Source of the DNA: Astropecten irregularis
Lineage: Eukaryota; Echinodermata; Asteroidea; Paxillosida; Astropectinidae
NCBI GenBank assembly: GCA_963971285.1
Contig: OZ020246.1
Location: 23,720,494 to 23,784,493 of the forward strand
DNA: 64,000 bases
Reading direction: 5' to 3'
Each line of letters starts with the position of its first letter. Within the stretch, counting starts at the first letter, position 1. Both the position numbers and the translations under genes were made by a program. Under the pieces are notes generated by a model. It made no database searches and was not told where the DNA came from. It saw only the letters and a list, made by a program, of their open reading frames with translations. Below, in pieces: positions 31,738-43,189 of this stretch.

Positions 31738-32399
31738 ATCAGAACAACTTAGAGCTTGGCGCGCTGCCAAATATCGATTCATTACCCAGACGCAGTTGTG
31801 ATCTCTGTTGACGATTCAGTCTAACCTTCATATTGTCATGGAAACTATGTTGATTCTTCAAACGCAATGAAAAATTCAGTTGCGTAATCAATCAGCCGAT
31901 GTCTTCACGGAGCTAGGAGCAAACATAGTAATCAATAGCTTAGAACGTGTCCACATTGCTCCTTCAGCACCGTCGATATCTAGTTAAAGGAGCTATATTG
32001 AACGATCTTGAATGTCGACTATGATATTGACGTGATGACAAATTAAACGAGGTTTTATAATATAAAACAATTATTTTGTGCCAGTTAGCTGCCCTTCACG
32101 GAACGGTGATGTGCCTTCGGTTGATATCAATGCGCCCGTCTTTTCGTATTCAACGCAAGCTCTACTTTTTAACTGGAGGTGCATCGGGGCTGTTCCGTAC
32201 TGCAGAATGATAGCAGTAATTTAGATTTTAGATTTCAGTTGTGTTTGAGAGTGATAGTATGATACGTGTTTCTAATATACAACTCTCTTATCTATCTATC
32301 TGCTGGAAATAGTGTGTGCTTTGGACGATGTTTTTCTTCAAATTCGTCAGCCCAGTCCAAGTTGTTTCTCTGTTCATGTAAACAATATTTGCTATCTTT

Positions 32400-32654
32400 A
32401 AGCAGAGTGTACACTGTCAACATTTTCGGTAACCACCTCGGTAACATGTTGCCCAATTCGGGCAATACACTTGGGCAACACGACTTTGGGCCCTGTGTAC
32501 ACTAGCACGTTTGGCCAACATGTTACCGAGATGTTGCTGCGACATGTTACCCAACTCGTTTTGCTCTGTGTACACTGACAACATTTTCAGCAACAACGTA
32601 CCTGGGCAACATGTTACCGAGATTGTTACCGAAAATTTTGACAGTGTACAGCTT
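32400..32654. mobile_element. MITE with AAGCAGAGTGTACACT end, copy 2
   Basis: The same family as 26417-26655: left end AAGCAGAGTGTACACTGTCA, several GGTAACATGTTGCC/GGCAACATGTTACC blocks, right end 'gacagtgtaca' shortened. The inner part is inverted compared with copy 1. Confidence 0.7.
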
Positions 32655-33049
32655 ACCGCCGTATATAGTTCATTGTTTGAAACAGAGATACCCAACGTGC
32701 AGCCATGCAGAACATGACTGACAATTCTCATTCGCGTTTAATACAGCTGTGAACTTTTACTGTGTTACTTGACCACAGTCAATGTGCTGAAAACTGGGAT
32801 AGTATTGAACAGCAACGGCAGAGTTTGTCACATTTTGATCTAACCAGAGTTATTTGCGATACAGAAGGGCCTTCAAAATGAGGGGGGCAAGTTTCATCGC
32901 CTATGCAAGATGCTTTTCATGGGTATACTCCAGGGTTCTGCCGTCAAGAAAGTTGCTAGAGTCGGGTGAGCATTAATGGACGAGTACGAGTACTAGACAA
33001 CTGTTGGTAAGTATAGATTAGGAATATTTCCTGCTTCTGTATACACTAT

Positions 33050-33252
33050 GGCGTATCTAGGGAAATCGGCGCATGGAGCCAGCGCTAAAATTGCACCCCT
33101 AATTCCAACTTCTGATGCCAATGGGAAAAAACGGACAATTTGAAATTGGAATTTCTTTCTTTGTTTGTTCATTCGATAAGATTTCCAATAACTTCCATAT
33201 AGTACAGCTTCCTTGTTTGCGTTTTTTTGTGCCCCCTCCCGATATGCCACTG
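33050..33252. mobile_element. hAT-like MITE (GGCGTATCTAGGG ... ATATGCCACTG)
   Basis: The left 'ctatggcgtatctaggg' and right 'cccgatatgccactg' ends, with flanks 'tctgtata' and 'tctgtacc' as a 6-of-8 duplication. Relative at 14634-14860. Confidence 0.6.
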
Positions 33253-33711
33253 TCTGTACCAAAACACTTTTACATGCCACTTTAAGGCAAGAATTAAGGT
33301 CACTTAAGCCAAAACCCTAATCTAAAGCAAGGCATGCGGACTTGATGTTTTTTGTGTTTGGACAAAAAGAAGTAGGGCCCTTGTATTTGTGGTGAAAAGA
33401 CGCTCGATTTGGTAATCGCTGCCTAAATCCAAAGTGTGATTTATTTTGCAAACCTAGAATTTAAGCCATAAAATAAATGACCCCCTTTCATATGATAGCA
33501 TTTTACACTTATTTTACCATTGAGATCAAACGGATATCACATGCAATGGTAAAAAAACATAATCGTGTACACCCATTTTGATGAATTTGTTTTTCGTTTT
33601 GTTTTTGCAGTTCATAGTGTTGTATTATGCATTTTGAATACCAGACCAAAAATTAACTTACTTCACATTTTTCATTTCGTTTCATGTACATTGTTATAAT
33701 CATAACCGATG

Positions 33712-34310
33712 ATGGGTACTTAGGGTGACATTCCCATAGGGTAGTGACATTGCCTATTTCTAAACATCCTCCAAACCAATTAACATTCTCTGTCTTCTAT
33801 TAAAATATGGACAATAAAAATAATGGTTTGTAGTACCATACTTTGGTAGCATACCGAAAAAGAAATCTTCGCAGATTTACCCATAACTATATGGTATAAG
33901 TATATCGTTAAAACTTTTCTGCCTGAAATGCTGTATTTATCCAGTAAAGAGTAAAACCAGTGACAACATTAATTTAATAATCTTTAATAAAATAATAATC
34001 TTTTAAAGATCAAAAATAAAAGACAAAAGATATAAATACACAAATTATTGTGGCCGTTTTTCACTGTTTCCTCAAAAAGTGAGCAATTGGACTGAAATTT
34101 TCACAGATGACTAATACTGTATCTTTCTTGATATTGTTGCCCATGGATATGTATTTCTTTGACAAAAACCAAAATATGACATTACCTTTAAAAGATATAG
34201 CTGATACCTTAATAGGAAGACATCAAAATATCTCCCTTTAATTCCAGATGTCTCTCAAATGTTCAATTTCAGACGCTAACGTGTCTTCCTAATATAATAC
34301 CCTATTTTGT
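33712..34310. repeat. 'tctccctaa' repeat interrupted by a TTAA MITE
   Basis: The flanks match the repeat at 19272-19553 ('acatcctccaaaccaat', then 'agctgataccttaataggaagacatc'). The middle is a TTAA element (about 33828-34187) ending 'ccaaaatatgacattacct' before TTAA at 34188. Confidence 0.6.
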
Positions 34311-35294
34311 AATTGTACGTTTCCTGTTATAAGAAAAGCTATGTCCTTGCTCCCTCCAAAACCACTCTCTTCCACCACCATAATAATGACAGTAATTATG
34401 ATACTGTCATCACTTGACTTGCTTAGAAAATAACACTTTGGGTTCGGAACTTTTGGTGCAACGACTTTTACTCCAGCAACTCTCTACATTTCAAGGGAAC
34501 GAAACCCCTTATCTCGCCATGTAAAGGCAGAATGATGCATACTTTGGTGTCTTTCCATTTGTGGGAAATATTAGCAAGGACACATCTGTCAAAATGCCTT
34601 TTAGACGTCGGCTCCAAATTGACACATTTAATTAATTGATACCAATTGATTTCCTGCCGTCTCTAATCATCAAAGATAGATATAAAATTAAGTGGAAAGG
34701 GAATAATTTAATGCATCAATATTGTCAATGGTATAATGTTTGTCGATTTATGCACGCGGAATGGGTCAATGGTGGCCATTGTTTGTACAGCTGTTGTATT
34801 CAGTTACATGTATTGAAAATGAGACTGCCAAACGATATTCTTTTCCTTACCCACCGTTATTGTGTCTCTTGTAGTCTTTGATCAATAATGCATTCAATGC
34901 CAATTGTATATTCAGTCTGTAGCGGAATTTATCCGTTATCAACATTTGAATTTTTATTTGTAATTTCATTATAAAATGTACTTTTATTCCAAACGAAAAC
35001 CGGTTATTGTTATGTCCGTAGCGGTATTTCATTCCTGAATATTACTTTGCTTATCTCAATCCATCCTTTGTTAAAACCTCCACTATACTTGCGGTTCCAA
35101 CGATCAGACCAGTTCATGCATACCTATGTAAATGTATTCTTTAAGGGTTCACTGGACCTAGCCAACTTATTCGTTCTGTCCATAGAGCTATATTAAAATT
35201 GTCAGGGTGCTGGCTCCGCGTTCTCCGTGCGTAGACGCTTTGAAGCCGTCCTGGGCGCAGTCATTTTGAATTTGAGTGCGTGTCTGTGGAACAA

Positions 35295-35515
35295 GGGGCC
35301 AATTTCATAAAACTGTTAAGCACAAAACTTTGCTAAGCATGACATTTCTGTCTTAATAAAAACAAGGTTAACAACCAAATTTCCACTTGTTGTGTATCAC
35401 TTGCATTATCGTTCTTTATATCAAAGGGAATTTTCAATGGTGGTTTGTTTTTTGGGGCGAGACATTTTTGTGCTAAGCACATTTTTTGTGCTTAACAGTT
35501 TTATGAAATTGGCCC
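35295..35515. mobile_element. foldback MITE (GGGGCCAATTTCATAAAAC ends)
   Basis: Nearly the same as 14308-14546: left GGGGCCAATTTCATAAAACT, right AGTTTTATGAAATTGGCCC. Confidence 0.7.
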
Positions 35516-36493
35516 AAGAACGCTTTGACTGAAATGCCTTTCGAAGGGTGTACCATCTTACTTAGGGACCGGGCCGATATAAAGTCGTACAGTGAAGCGT
35601 ATTTACTCGTTTTACGCTTCATTCTTTACCGTGTGGGTTGTCCAAATTATAAATTCCAGCGTTTCAGTACATGTAGGTTGGCCTAAACTGCAACTCCTAC
35701 AAGTCTAGCACACCGTTTATCATTATGATGTGAAACTGACGTAGGGGTGGAGACCAGTAAATACTTTTCCATCGACTCCCATGTAAATGCCATATTTCAA
35801 TAAAATATTAAAAATACTCAGAAGTTTCTCAGGCAATCGAGCCATACAGCAAAATGAAGCTGAAAATCTTCAATTTTTATTTTATTTTCAATTTTCCATT
35901 CGTTAATCAATGACTTTTTGAAGAAAAAAAATCCATCCATAGAAAAATCCATTGAAAATGCCATGTTGACTGGTGCCAGACTAAAAAAAGTACTCCTCCA
36001 TTTAATAAATGTCAAGGGAAAACGACTTTGGGGCCTGAATTCATCCAAACAGCTCAAAACTAAAAGTCCAAACTCTGGTGACCGGAGTCCATCCATTTCC
36101 TTAACAAAACTTTGCAAGTAGGGCTCATGTACGGCATGTAGGGCTTTAAAAGATTTTGAGGGTATACAAAATATTTATGAGCTTCGCGGACTGATTTTGA
36201 ATTATTAACTGGTTTGCACCCGTAGGGTTACGATCGCCGCAACTTGAAGTCGTAGTAGACGCGAACGGCTTAAGTTTTGCATTGCGAACCACTTTTCAAA
36301 AGCGTGTTTGCTGCCCTCTGCCGGCGATTTAATCGCGTTATACTCAGCCACGCCCAGTGTGATGCAGTCTGGTCTAGAGTTAAATTTGTCTGTCCCAGAT
36401 ACAACTCAGGCATGGTATCCCACGCCGAATACGATGCAGGCTCCGTGATCAACGCCCCTGCATGCCAGTTCGAACATGTCCAGAATAATTGTT

Positions 36494-36765
36494 GAAGACT
36501 GGATACACTTGTGCACTCTCAAAAACAAATGCTCACGCGCTTTAGCAATGAACCCGTGTACAAACAATATTACGAATACTAGGAACTTGACCGAATGTTA
36601 CTGACTATACCAACGACTGTTTCATGTTATGCTCATAGGCAAGCCCGTGTAACCCAATGGGATCAATAGGAGTTGTGACATGAAACGGTCATTGATTATT
36701 TTTTGGCATAGCCAGTAACATGCGGTCTAGTTTCCAGCCTTCGTGCACAAGTGTACAATTTGTTG
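36494..36765. repeat. imperfect long inverted repeat
   Basis: The inner arms 'gaccgaatgttactgactatacca' and 'tggcatagccagtaacatgcggtc' are complementary, and outer 'tacacttgtgcac' / 'gtgcacaagtgta' match as well. Probably a diverged foldback element. Confidence 0.5.
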
Positions 36766-37317
36766 GTAAAAAAACCCTGTAAAACTCACTTTTTTAGATA
36801 TGCTATACCCAAGTTTTCCACACCTGAGATTGAAGCTCATCATAACTTGTATCCAATAAGTTAACTTTTGGAGGATATAATCCTTTTTCCGTAATGGTCA
36901 TCAGTGGAATTCTTTCCTTTTAGGTGACGAAGAGAGGAATCTGCAGCCGAAGCATACGTTTGACGGTCTGAAGAATCGGTGATGTCCTCGCCTGGTAAGA
37001 TTGCATTTTTCTTATATCCTGGCCCTTGGTAAATAAGTCACATAATATAACCTCATCTCCACAAACAGTTGCAAGTTAATGGAGGAAGTAGCCCCGCCTC
37101 CCCTTTTTTAAGGTAAGGCTTATTGCCGTTAGGCCAAGTTAATTCATGTTCTATACATGTTTCGTTTTTGAAAATTGAAAATCCGAAAAGGTTGCTAAGT
37201 TTCTGAGAACCACGATGGCCCTTTTTAATATAAATATATGAAAACACCGAAAAATACCAGAAGACTACCGGAAAATTTAAAAATGTGCGCCCTCTATTGA
37301 CCGTTAAAATTATTCTT

Positions 37318-37425
37318 ACATCGAACGCGTCAGGCCCTCCCAGCTCTATAGCATTTATATATTTCAGGTCATTTTGACTGATAGCACTTTGTATGTAGCT
37401 GCAGTTTATTACTTGTATTGATTTC
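37318..37425. repeat. GATCCTAGCAGGATC-family fragment
   Basis: 'cgaacgcgtcaggccctcccagctc' followed by 'atatatttcaggtcattttgactgatagca' and 'gcagtttattacttgtattg' match the right arm of the family. Confidence 0.55.
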
Positions 37426-37590
37426 TAATTTGTACAACTGGTTTAATCGGTTTGGCAATGTGTTTATACCTGTGTTTTCTGGTGGTTTTTTCGGTGTGTT
37501 GCGGAAGTTGTTCGGTGTTTGTGGTAGTTTTCGACAGTAATTGTTTGATGTTTCCGATGTATAGACCGATCCAACGGCATGGAATATTGT

Positions 37591-37780
37591 CCGCCATTAC
37601 TGGTGTGTCCCCGCCCGTGTTTTGTCCGGCAACAGAAGAATTTACACTCCTCCGCACTCTATAATTGCAGGGCGTACGTCCCATGATTAGGGGATGTACA
37701 CCCTGCAATATAGAGTGCGGCGGACGTAAATCATTTTGTTGCCGGACAGAATACGGGCGGTGACACATCAGTAATGGCGG
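37591..37780. repeat. 90-bp-arm palindrome
   Basis: The left arm starts CCGCCATTACTGGTGTGTCC and the right arm ends 'ggtgacacatcagtaatggcgg'. The arms (37591-37680 and 37696-37780) are complementary with scattered mismatches around a loop of about 15 nt. Probably a foldback MITE. Confidence 0.7.
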
Positions 37781-38302
37781 CTGTTTTTTACCTCCATGTT
37801 CACGCCGTCGGATCGTTGTACATGTATAGCATGACCCCAGACTTTCTCACCGTCACGATCGTTATAATTTTCCTCTTCATGACTCGCAGTCAGTCTCAGT
37901 TAGTCTAGGCCCCATTTGACCTCTGGGAGTTTGGGGCTTGGTACGGATGTTTTCATTTTGCTTTCAGCGACGGAAAAATAATAAGATAAACAGTAAACAA
38001 AAAAAACCAGACATAAAATCTGAGGAAACATTGACCTTATCGTAACAGCCACAGAAAGAATAATACCACATTAAATTGGTTACTTGTTTTTCTCTCATCA
38101 CAACCTAAGCACCCATAGGCCAACACACTCTGAATAGGCTAAGTTGAACCATATAAAATTGTACATTGCATATTATTCATTACCTAATTAACAGTTCTTT
38201 ATTATCTTACCTTGTTTTTCTCTTTTTCTCATTTTACAGGAAGAACTGCCATTTTCGTTTTTGATATTACGATTTGTTCACCACGCTGACCCCATCTACC
38301 TT

Positions 38303-38380
38303 GTTTATCTAGTGGTATGGCATCTGCACTAGTAAGCAGGAGGTCGTGGGCTCGAATCCCACCTGAGCCAGTGCAAGTTG
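38303..38380 (+). repeat. second tRNA-derived SINE type
   Basis: 'agtggtatggcatctgcactagtaagc' followed by GGGCTCGAATCCCACCTG, a box B-like end. It differs from the main SINE family. Confidence 0.4.
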
Positions 38381-38672
38381 TTTCCATGTGCACCCAACAA
38401 GCACTGAGTATACAGTGCTCATCTATGTCGGTGAAGGGCAATCCTAATTTGCACGATTTGTTCAGTAGGCCAAATGCTTCAACTTCAAGTTCAAGTTTTG
38501 TTTTATTCAGTTGAAGTACTTTTCATTTTGCTGCTAGAAGACAAAAATTGCCTAGGTTCAATGAATGTGTGTGTTTATTGTTTGTTCAACGTATTGTTCT
38601 CGTGTTTTGTTATACATGTATATATACATATATATATATTTGTTCCGATATCTTAATAATTATCTCAACTTA

Positions 38673-38762
38673 GGCTTGATAGCTCATACGGTAGAGCGCA
38701 TGTACAGTATTCCGGAGGTCGTTGGTTTGAATCCCACTTCTGTCAATTTTCCTTTGTTCAGT
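38673..38762 (+). repeat. tRNA-derived SINE just upstream of the Thr-rich exon
   Basis: 'gatagctcatacggtagagcgc', then 'ggtttgaatcccacttctgtcaattttcctttgttcag' with the family tail. It ends about 35 nt before the acceptor of gene B exon 1. Confidence 0.6.
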
Positions 38763-38797
38763 TTCAATGACAAATCTAATGTAATCTATAATTTCAG

Positions 38798-39223
38798 AAC
38801 TCACTCCAACCCAGGCATCCACTACAACAAAGGCACCCACTACAACCCAGGCATCCACTACAACAAAGGCAACCACTACAACCCAGTCATCCACTACAAC
38901 CCAGGTATCCACTACAACCCAGGCATCCACTACAACAAAGGCACCCACTACAACCCAGGCACCCACTACAACCCAGGCATCCACTACAACAAAGGCATCC
39001 ACTACAACCCAGTCATCCACTACAACAAAGGCACCCACTCCAACCCAGGCATCCACTACAACAAAGGCACCCACTACAACCCTGGCATCCACTACAACCC
39101 AGGCATCCACTACAACCCAGGCATCCACTACAACCCAGGCATCCACTACAACCCAGGCATCCACCACAACCCAGACAACAACCACGGTGCAAGAGGCACC
39201 GTCAACAGCCGCTGGGTCTACAG
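38798..39223 (+). CDS. gene B exon 1 (visible): Thr-rich mucin-like repeats
   Basis: Acceptor 'tctataatttcag', donor 'g|gtattc', phase 1 to 1. The frame reads about 20 copies of a six-residue TTTQAS/TTTKAP unit from an 18-bp tandem repeat, then TTTTVQEAPSTAAGSTG. Thr density implies heavy O-glycosylation and an extended stalk. Because the unit is a multiple of three, other frames are also open, but only this one joins the EGF exon in phase. Confidence 0.78.
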
Positions 39224-39389
39224 GTATTCCTTCCTAGAATTGTTTCAATCGTACCACTACATGTATTACTATAATGCTCTTCAAGTTCTGAGTGGAGTGG
39301 TTCTTATAAGAACGGGATGTTAATAAACTGTGTCAATCAGATATGTTCTCTTTCTACCAAAGAAGGCCAACACATACTGGCAAGACCCT

Positions 39390-40178
39390 TAGTATAACAC
39401 CGAGTTCTCTACTTAACCTTGGTATAAAACCCAGTTCTTCAAGGAACCTTGGTATAACACCCAGTTCTTCAAGGAACCCTTGGTATAACACCCAGTTCCT
39501 TAGAGAACCTTGGTATTACATCCAGTTCTTTATAAAACTGTTCATAACGCTCGGCTCTTCACACAGAATATTTGCATAACACCAAGTTCTTTACAGAACC
39601 TTAGTACATGTATAACACCCAGTTCTTTATAGAACATTGGTATAACTCCATATTTTTACAGCACCTTGTTATAACGCCCAGTTCTTTTCAGAACCTTGGT
39701 ATAACACCCAGTTCTTTATAGCACTTTGGTATCATACCCAGTTCTTTACAGCACCTCTGTATAACACCCAGTCGTTTAAAGCACCTTGGTATAACACCCA
39801 GTTCTTTACAGATCCTTGGCATAACACCCAGTTCTTTACAGCACCTTGGCATAACACCCAGTTCTTTACAGCACCTTGGCATAACACCCAGTTCTTTACA
39901 GCACCTTGGTATAACACCCAGTTCTTTACAGATCCTTGGTATAACACCCAGTTCTTTACAGATCCTTGGTATAACACCCAGTTCTTTACAGCACCTTGGT
40001 ATAACACCCAGTTCTTTACAGCACCTTGGTATAACACCCAGTTCTTTACAGATCCTTGGTATAACACCCAGTTCTTTACAGATCCTTGGTATAACATCCA
40101 GTTCTTTACAGCACCTCGGTATGACACCCAGTCGTTTACAGCACCTTGGTATAACATCCAGTTCTTTGCAGAACCTTT
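39390..40178. repeat. 30-bp minisatellite, about 26 copies
   Basis: The unit is 'ccttggtataacacccagttctttacagca' with variation growing towards the left. It lies wholly in the intron between the Thr-rich and EGF exons. The long minus-strand frame here (VLYQGAVKNW units) is an artefact of the period being divisible by three. Confidence 0.9.
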
Positions 40179-40327
40179 AATTGCTAATTTCACAATTATT
40201 CAAATCAAGTTTACTTTCACCAATGTGTACCAGCACTGCTATGAAATTTAATGTTGTTTATTCGTTCATATTTTCAGAATAGTTCCCCCAAATTGTCATA
40301 ATTGGACTTTTTATTATTTCTAATTAG

Positions 40328-40456
40328 TTGTTTTGGGAATATATGGATCTTGTGAGGCGAACCCGTGTCAGAATGACGGAGTATGCGTTCCTATGTCAGA
40401 TCAGACGTATGAATGCCAGTGTCCATTTGGCTACGAGGGTAGCCATTGTGAAATAG
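40328..40456 (+). CDS. gene B exon 2: EGF-like domain
   Basis: Acceptor 'atttctaattag', donor 'g|gtacgt', phase 1 to 1 as usual for EGF modules. Six Cys in CEANPCQNDGVC ... YECQCPFGYEGSHC, with the G-Y/F-x-G turn. No Ca-binding D-x-D/N-E motif. Confidence 0.9.
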   Translation: MFWEYMDLVRRTRVRMTEYAFLCQIRRMNASVHLATRVAIVK

Positions 40457-40683
40457 GTACGTACATATTTGTAGGCCTACTAACAATCATTTCCAGCCTG
40501 TTAGTTCTCTATGCAACCTACAAGCATAGCAGACCAAAATACGTAATTACACAAACTGAAATACCCCTTTTCTGATAGGGGCTGCGGACTAGGAATGTTA
40601 CAGGTCAACATATGTGAATTTCACCAAAAAAAATATATCCATGTAATGTAACATTAAAGTTTAACTGTTGACGTTTCCTATAG

Positions 40684-40746
40684 ATCTGTACCCTGATGTC
40701 GATTATTCTACCCTACAGGAAGTTTCTGTGGAAGATTTGTTCCAAG
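40684..40746 (+). CDS. gene B exon 3: short acidic linker
   Basis: Acceptor 'tttcctatag', donor 'g|gtaagt', phase 1 to 1. It encodes DLYPDVDYSTLQEVSVEDLF. Support is from splice sites and phase only. Confidence 0.65.
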
Positions 40747-41041
40747 GTAAGTATATCAAATAAGTACTCAGTTACCAAGAGGACTGGGCATCTGTACAAA
40801 GAGGCCACAGGGGTACAGTTGGTGATATCTAGGCTACCTGAATTTACTCAGTTACTGTATAAATTGACGAACAGTGTCCTGGTGGCCTGCGTAGAGGAGG
40901 GGGTTGCCTTACGAGGCAGTGCATGGCGCTGTAAGGTACTGAAGGGTCCGACTGCTTGTTCTGCCCCAACGCGTAAGGTGTTGAGTCAGACTTCTCAATT
41001 TAATACTGCCCAACAAATATAGCTTTGGGTATTAACCTTAA

Positions 41042-41399
41042 AGGGCGTGTGCAATATTGGTAAAGGTGACATAACAGAAATACACTTTGTCTAATCCAGC
41101 ATGTACTGTACATGAAATGATAAGCCTGTGAACATTGAGCTCAGTCGGACGTATAAGAGTCCCGAGAAAATATAAAAAAAACAGACTCAATTTGTCTTTT
41201 AAAACACACGGGAGGATTTTTTTTTTATCTTCAAAAATGTTGTTGGTGTTTGGTTTTACTCTTTCTGGGTAAATGCACCATTCCAGGGGGAAATATTTCA
41301 AAAATATATTTCTACCAGCACCATCTTCAAACCCTGGAAGTTATACGTAAATCTGTGAACATTTCTGTTTTGGTTTCTTACCAATGTATGATACTACTT
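41042..41399. mobile_element. TTAA MITE, variant subfamily
   Basis: TTAA at 41038-41041 and 41400-41403. It starts 'aagggcgtgtgcaatattggtaaagg' and ends 'ccaatgtatgatactact'. Intron of gene B. Confidence 0.65.
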
Positions 41400-41473
41400 T
41401 TAAGAGAGCAAGTCTGGACGGTATTATAGGGTTGGCCTGGCGGATTAAGAGACTATATTTAGGGCCATGGGAA

Positions 41474-41685
41474 CAGTGGCGTCGCCAAGGGGGGGGATGG
41501 GGGGGGGGGCACGTGCCCCCTTGAAAACCTCTTGCCCCCAGCGTGCCCCCCCCCCCCCCATTTGAGATTTTGGTAGGTGAAAAAAAATATTATATATATT
41601 ATTGTAGTGCCCCCCAACAATTGCTAGTGCCTCCCTTGTGCCCCCCCCCCCCCCCCCCCGACTCAAAAGTCTGGTGACGCCACTG
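41474..41685. mobile_element. hAT-like MITE with perfect 8-bp TSD CATGGGAA
   Basis: Ends CAGTGGCGTCGCCAAGG and TGGTGACGCCACTG; direct duplicates CATGGGAA at 41466-41473 and 41686-41693. Same family as 24271-24469. Confidence 0.9.
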
Positions 41686-41795
41686 CATGGGAAGCAGGTA
41701 CTGTAGAGACCTCTTCGAAATTAACGTCCTACCTTGTCATTTGTATCAATGACCAAATCTTATCATGCCTCCACAATTCCCTTCGCCACCAACAG

Positions 41796-41952
41796 CTAAT
41801 TCTGCTGAAAATAAGCGGGTGAATCCCTTCTACAAGCTGGCTACGTACTACGGCACCCTGGAGATGAAGAATTATTACCCTCAGCCCTTCGGTACATGGG
41901 AAAAGCGAGGAAGGAGCTCCATTGGTCTTTATTACACACTCACCTCACCAAG
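41796..41952 (+). CDS. gene B exon 4: LamG-1, first strands
   Basis: Acceptor 'cgccaccaacag', donor 'ag|gtaagt', phase 1 to 2. It encodes NPFYKLATYYGTLEMKNYYP and RSSIGLYYTLTSP. It begins the first LamG domain. Confidence 0.8.
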
Positions 41953-42000
41953 GTAAGTGATCGTCAAAATTGTCGCTGTTATTTAAAATTATAATTTTAA

Positions 42001-42575
42001 AGGTATAATACATGATTGGTAAAGTTCACAGAACAACACTGACACAGTGGCGCACCCAAGGGGGGGGGAGGGGCCCAAGAGGGTCCCTGAAAAGAAATGG
42101 GGGGAGGGAAGGGGAGAGGGGGAGGAGGAGGGGTGGGGGTCACAAAATGTTTGTTGGGCGTTTTTTTCCCGGCCGCGTAGTAGGCCTAGTTGATTTGCGG
42201 GAGAAAAGTTTTCTTTGAATACCCCCCCCCCCCCCAAGACAAAATCCTGGGTGCGCCGGTGTACTAACACTTTGTCTAATCAAGCATATACATGAAATGA
42301 TGAGCATGTGAAAATTTGAGCTCAATCGGCCATCTGAGTCACGAAAAAATACCAAAAACCTGACTAAATATTTCTTGTAAGAATGTTTTGATCTTATTCC
42401 GTGATCAAAACTGTTTTTGTTCTTTGTTTCACTATTATTTCTGAATAAATATACCATTTCCGACGGAAATATTTTTACGGTATGTTTCTACCAGCACCAT
42501 CTAAATATCCTGAATGTTATACGTAAATCTGTGAACATTTCTGTTTGGGCATGTTACCAATCCTATACTTTACCT
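42001..42575. mobile_element. TTAA MITE carrying a nested hAT-like element
   Basis: TTAA at 41997-42000 and 42576-42579. It starts AGGTATAATACATGATTGGT and ends ACCAATCCTATACTTTACCT. It is interrupted at 42045 by a CAGTGGCGCACCC element. Confidence 0.75.
42045..42261. mobile_element. hAT-like MITE nested in a TTAA MITE
   Basis: Left end CAGTGGCGCACCCAAGG and right end CCTGGGTGCGCCGGTG. Flanks CACTGACA and TACTAACA match at 6 of 8. The host sequence resumes as 'ctttgtctaatcaagc', as in intact TTAA copies. The body is G-rich. Confidence 0.75.
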
Positions 42576-42941
42576 TTAAAAGCCACTCCAGGTAAAGGTT
42601 TTATAGTGAGTAAATGGAGAATACAAAAAAAAACAGTTGAGCTGAAGATACGAATAGAAATTCCTCTTAAAGAAGCCTGGGTTGTAAGATGGAGGAAAAA
42701 CATGTACCAGGCAAGGAGTTCCAAAGAAATGTGGTACAAAGATAAAAGCTGTTGGAGTAGCAATGTGGACAGTTTATTTTGGAAACTTCAAAGATTTGGG
42801 AAAAATTTCACATTTTGTCAAACTTGCCGGCATTTAGAATTTTGTTTTTGACAAATTTGGATTTTTAAGATCAATAATACGCAAAATTACTCCTATATCA
42901 GATTGCCATGATAAGCGCCTCTGTTGTTCGTCTTTGTACAG

Positions 42942-43189
42942 ATCGTGGATAAACCCTATCTATGAGCCCCTGTCTGACCCTCATTATCAAAATCGCCACC
43001 GGTCATGCATAGAGCTCGGACTGGATGGATGTGACCAGGGCTTTGGCATGTCCCTATGGGTGTATCTGGGACCGATCACGGCAGCTAGCGAGGAGACTAT
43101 CCTGCTCTATGCCGGTACCAGCATAACGGATGAAGCGTCTCCTCATGTAGCTATCGTCGTTGATGCTGACAAGTGGATGATTTTCAGAG
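42942..43189 (+). CDS. gene B exon 5: LamG-1, core strands
   Basis: Acceptor 'ctttgtacag', donor 'g|gtgaaa', phase 2 to 1. It carries the C-x-n-C plus Trp signature, ending GFGMSLWVYLGP, then AIVVDADKWMIFR. Confidence 0.87.

Larger units (their letters stand above)
29554..38797. other. inter-exon interval between genes A and B
   Basis: The interval holds the 3' UTR of gene A and the unseen 5' part of gene B (signal peptide and promoter). Apart from the repeats listed separately, no coding exon could be supported. One weak exon candidate lies at 36924-36993 (see findings). Confidence 0.5.

Noticed and set aside
37452-37664. Frame starting with a signal-peptide-like hydrophobic run
   Set aside because: It lies partly in the palindrome at 37591-37780, has no donor in the needed phase and no homologous feature; hydrophobicity comes from T-rich DNA.
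38670-39185. 171-residue minus frame of VVVDAWVVVDA repeats
   Set aside because: Antisense shadow of the same 18-bp repeat; all frames stay open because the period is divisible by three.
38565-39323. 252-residue + strand frame with HYNPGIHYNKG repeats
   Set aside because: It is the wrong frame of the 18-bp coding repeat; it does not join the EGF exon in phase, and its start lies in a SINE and AT-rich sequence.
39732-40193. 153-residue minus frame of VLYQGAVKNW repeats
   Set aside because: Product of the 30-bp intronic minisatellite; no splice or composition support for coding.
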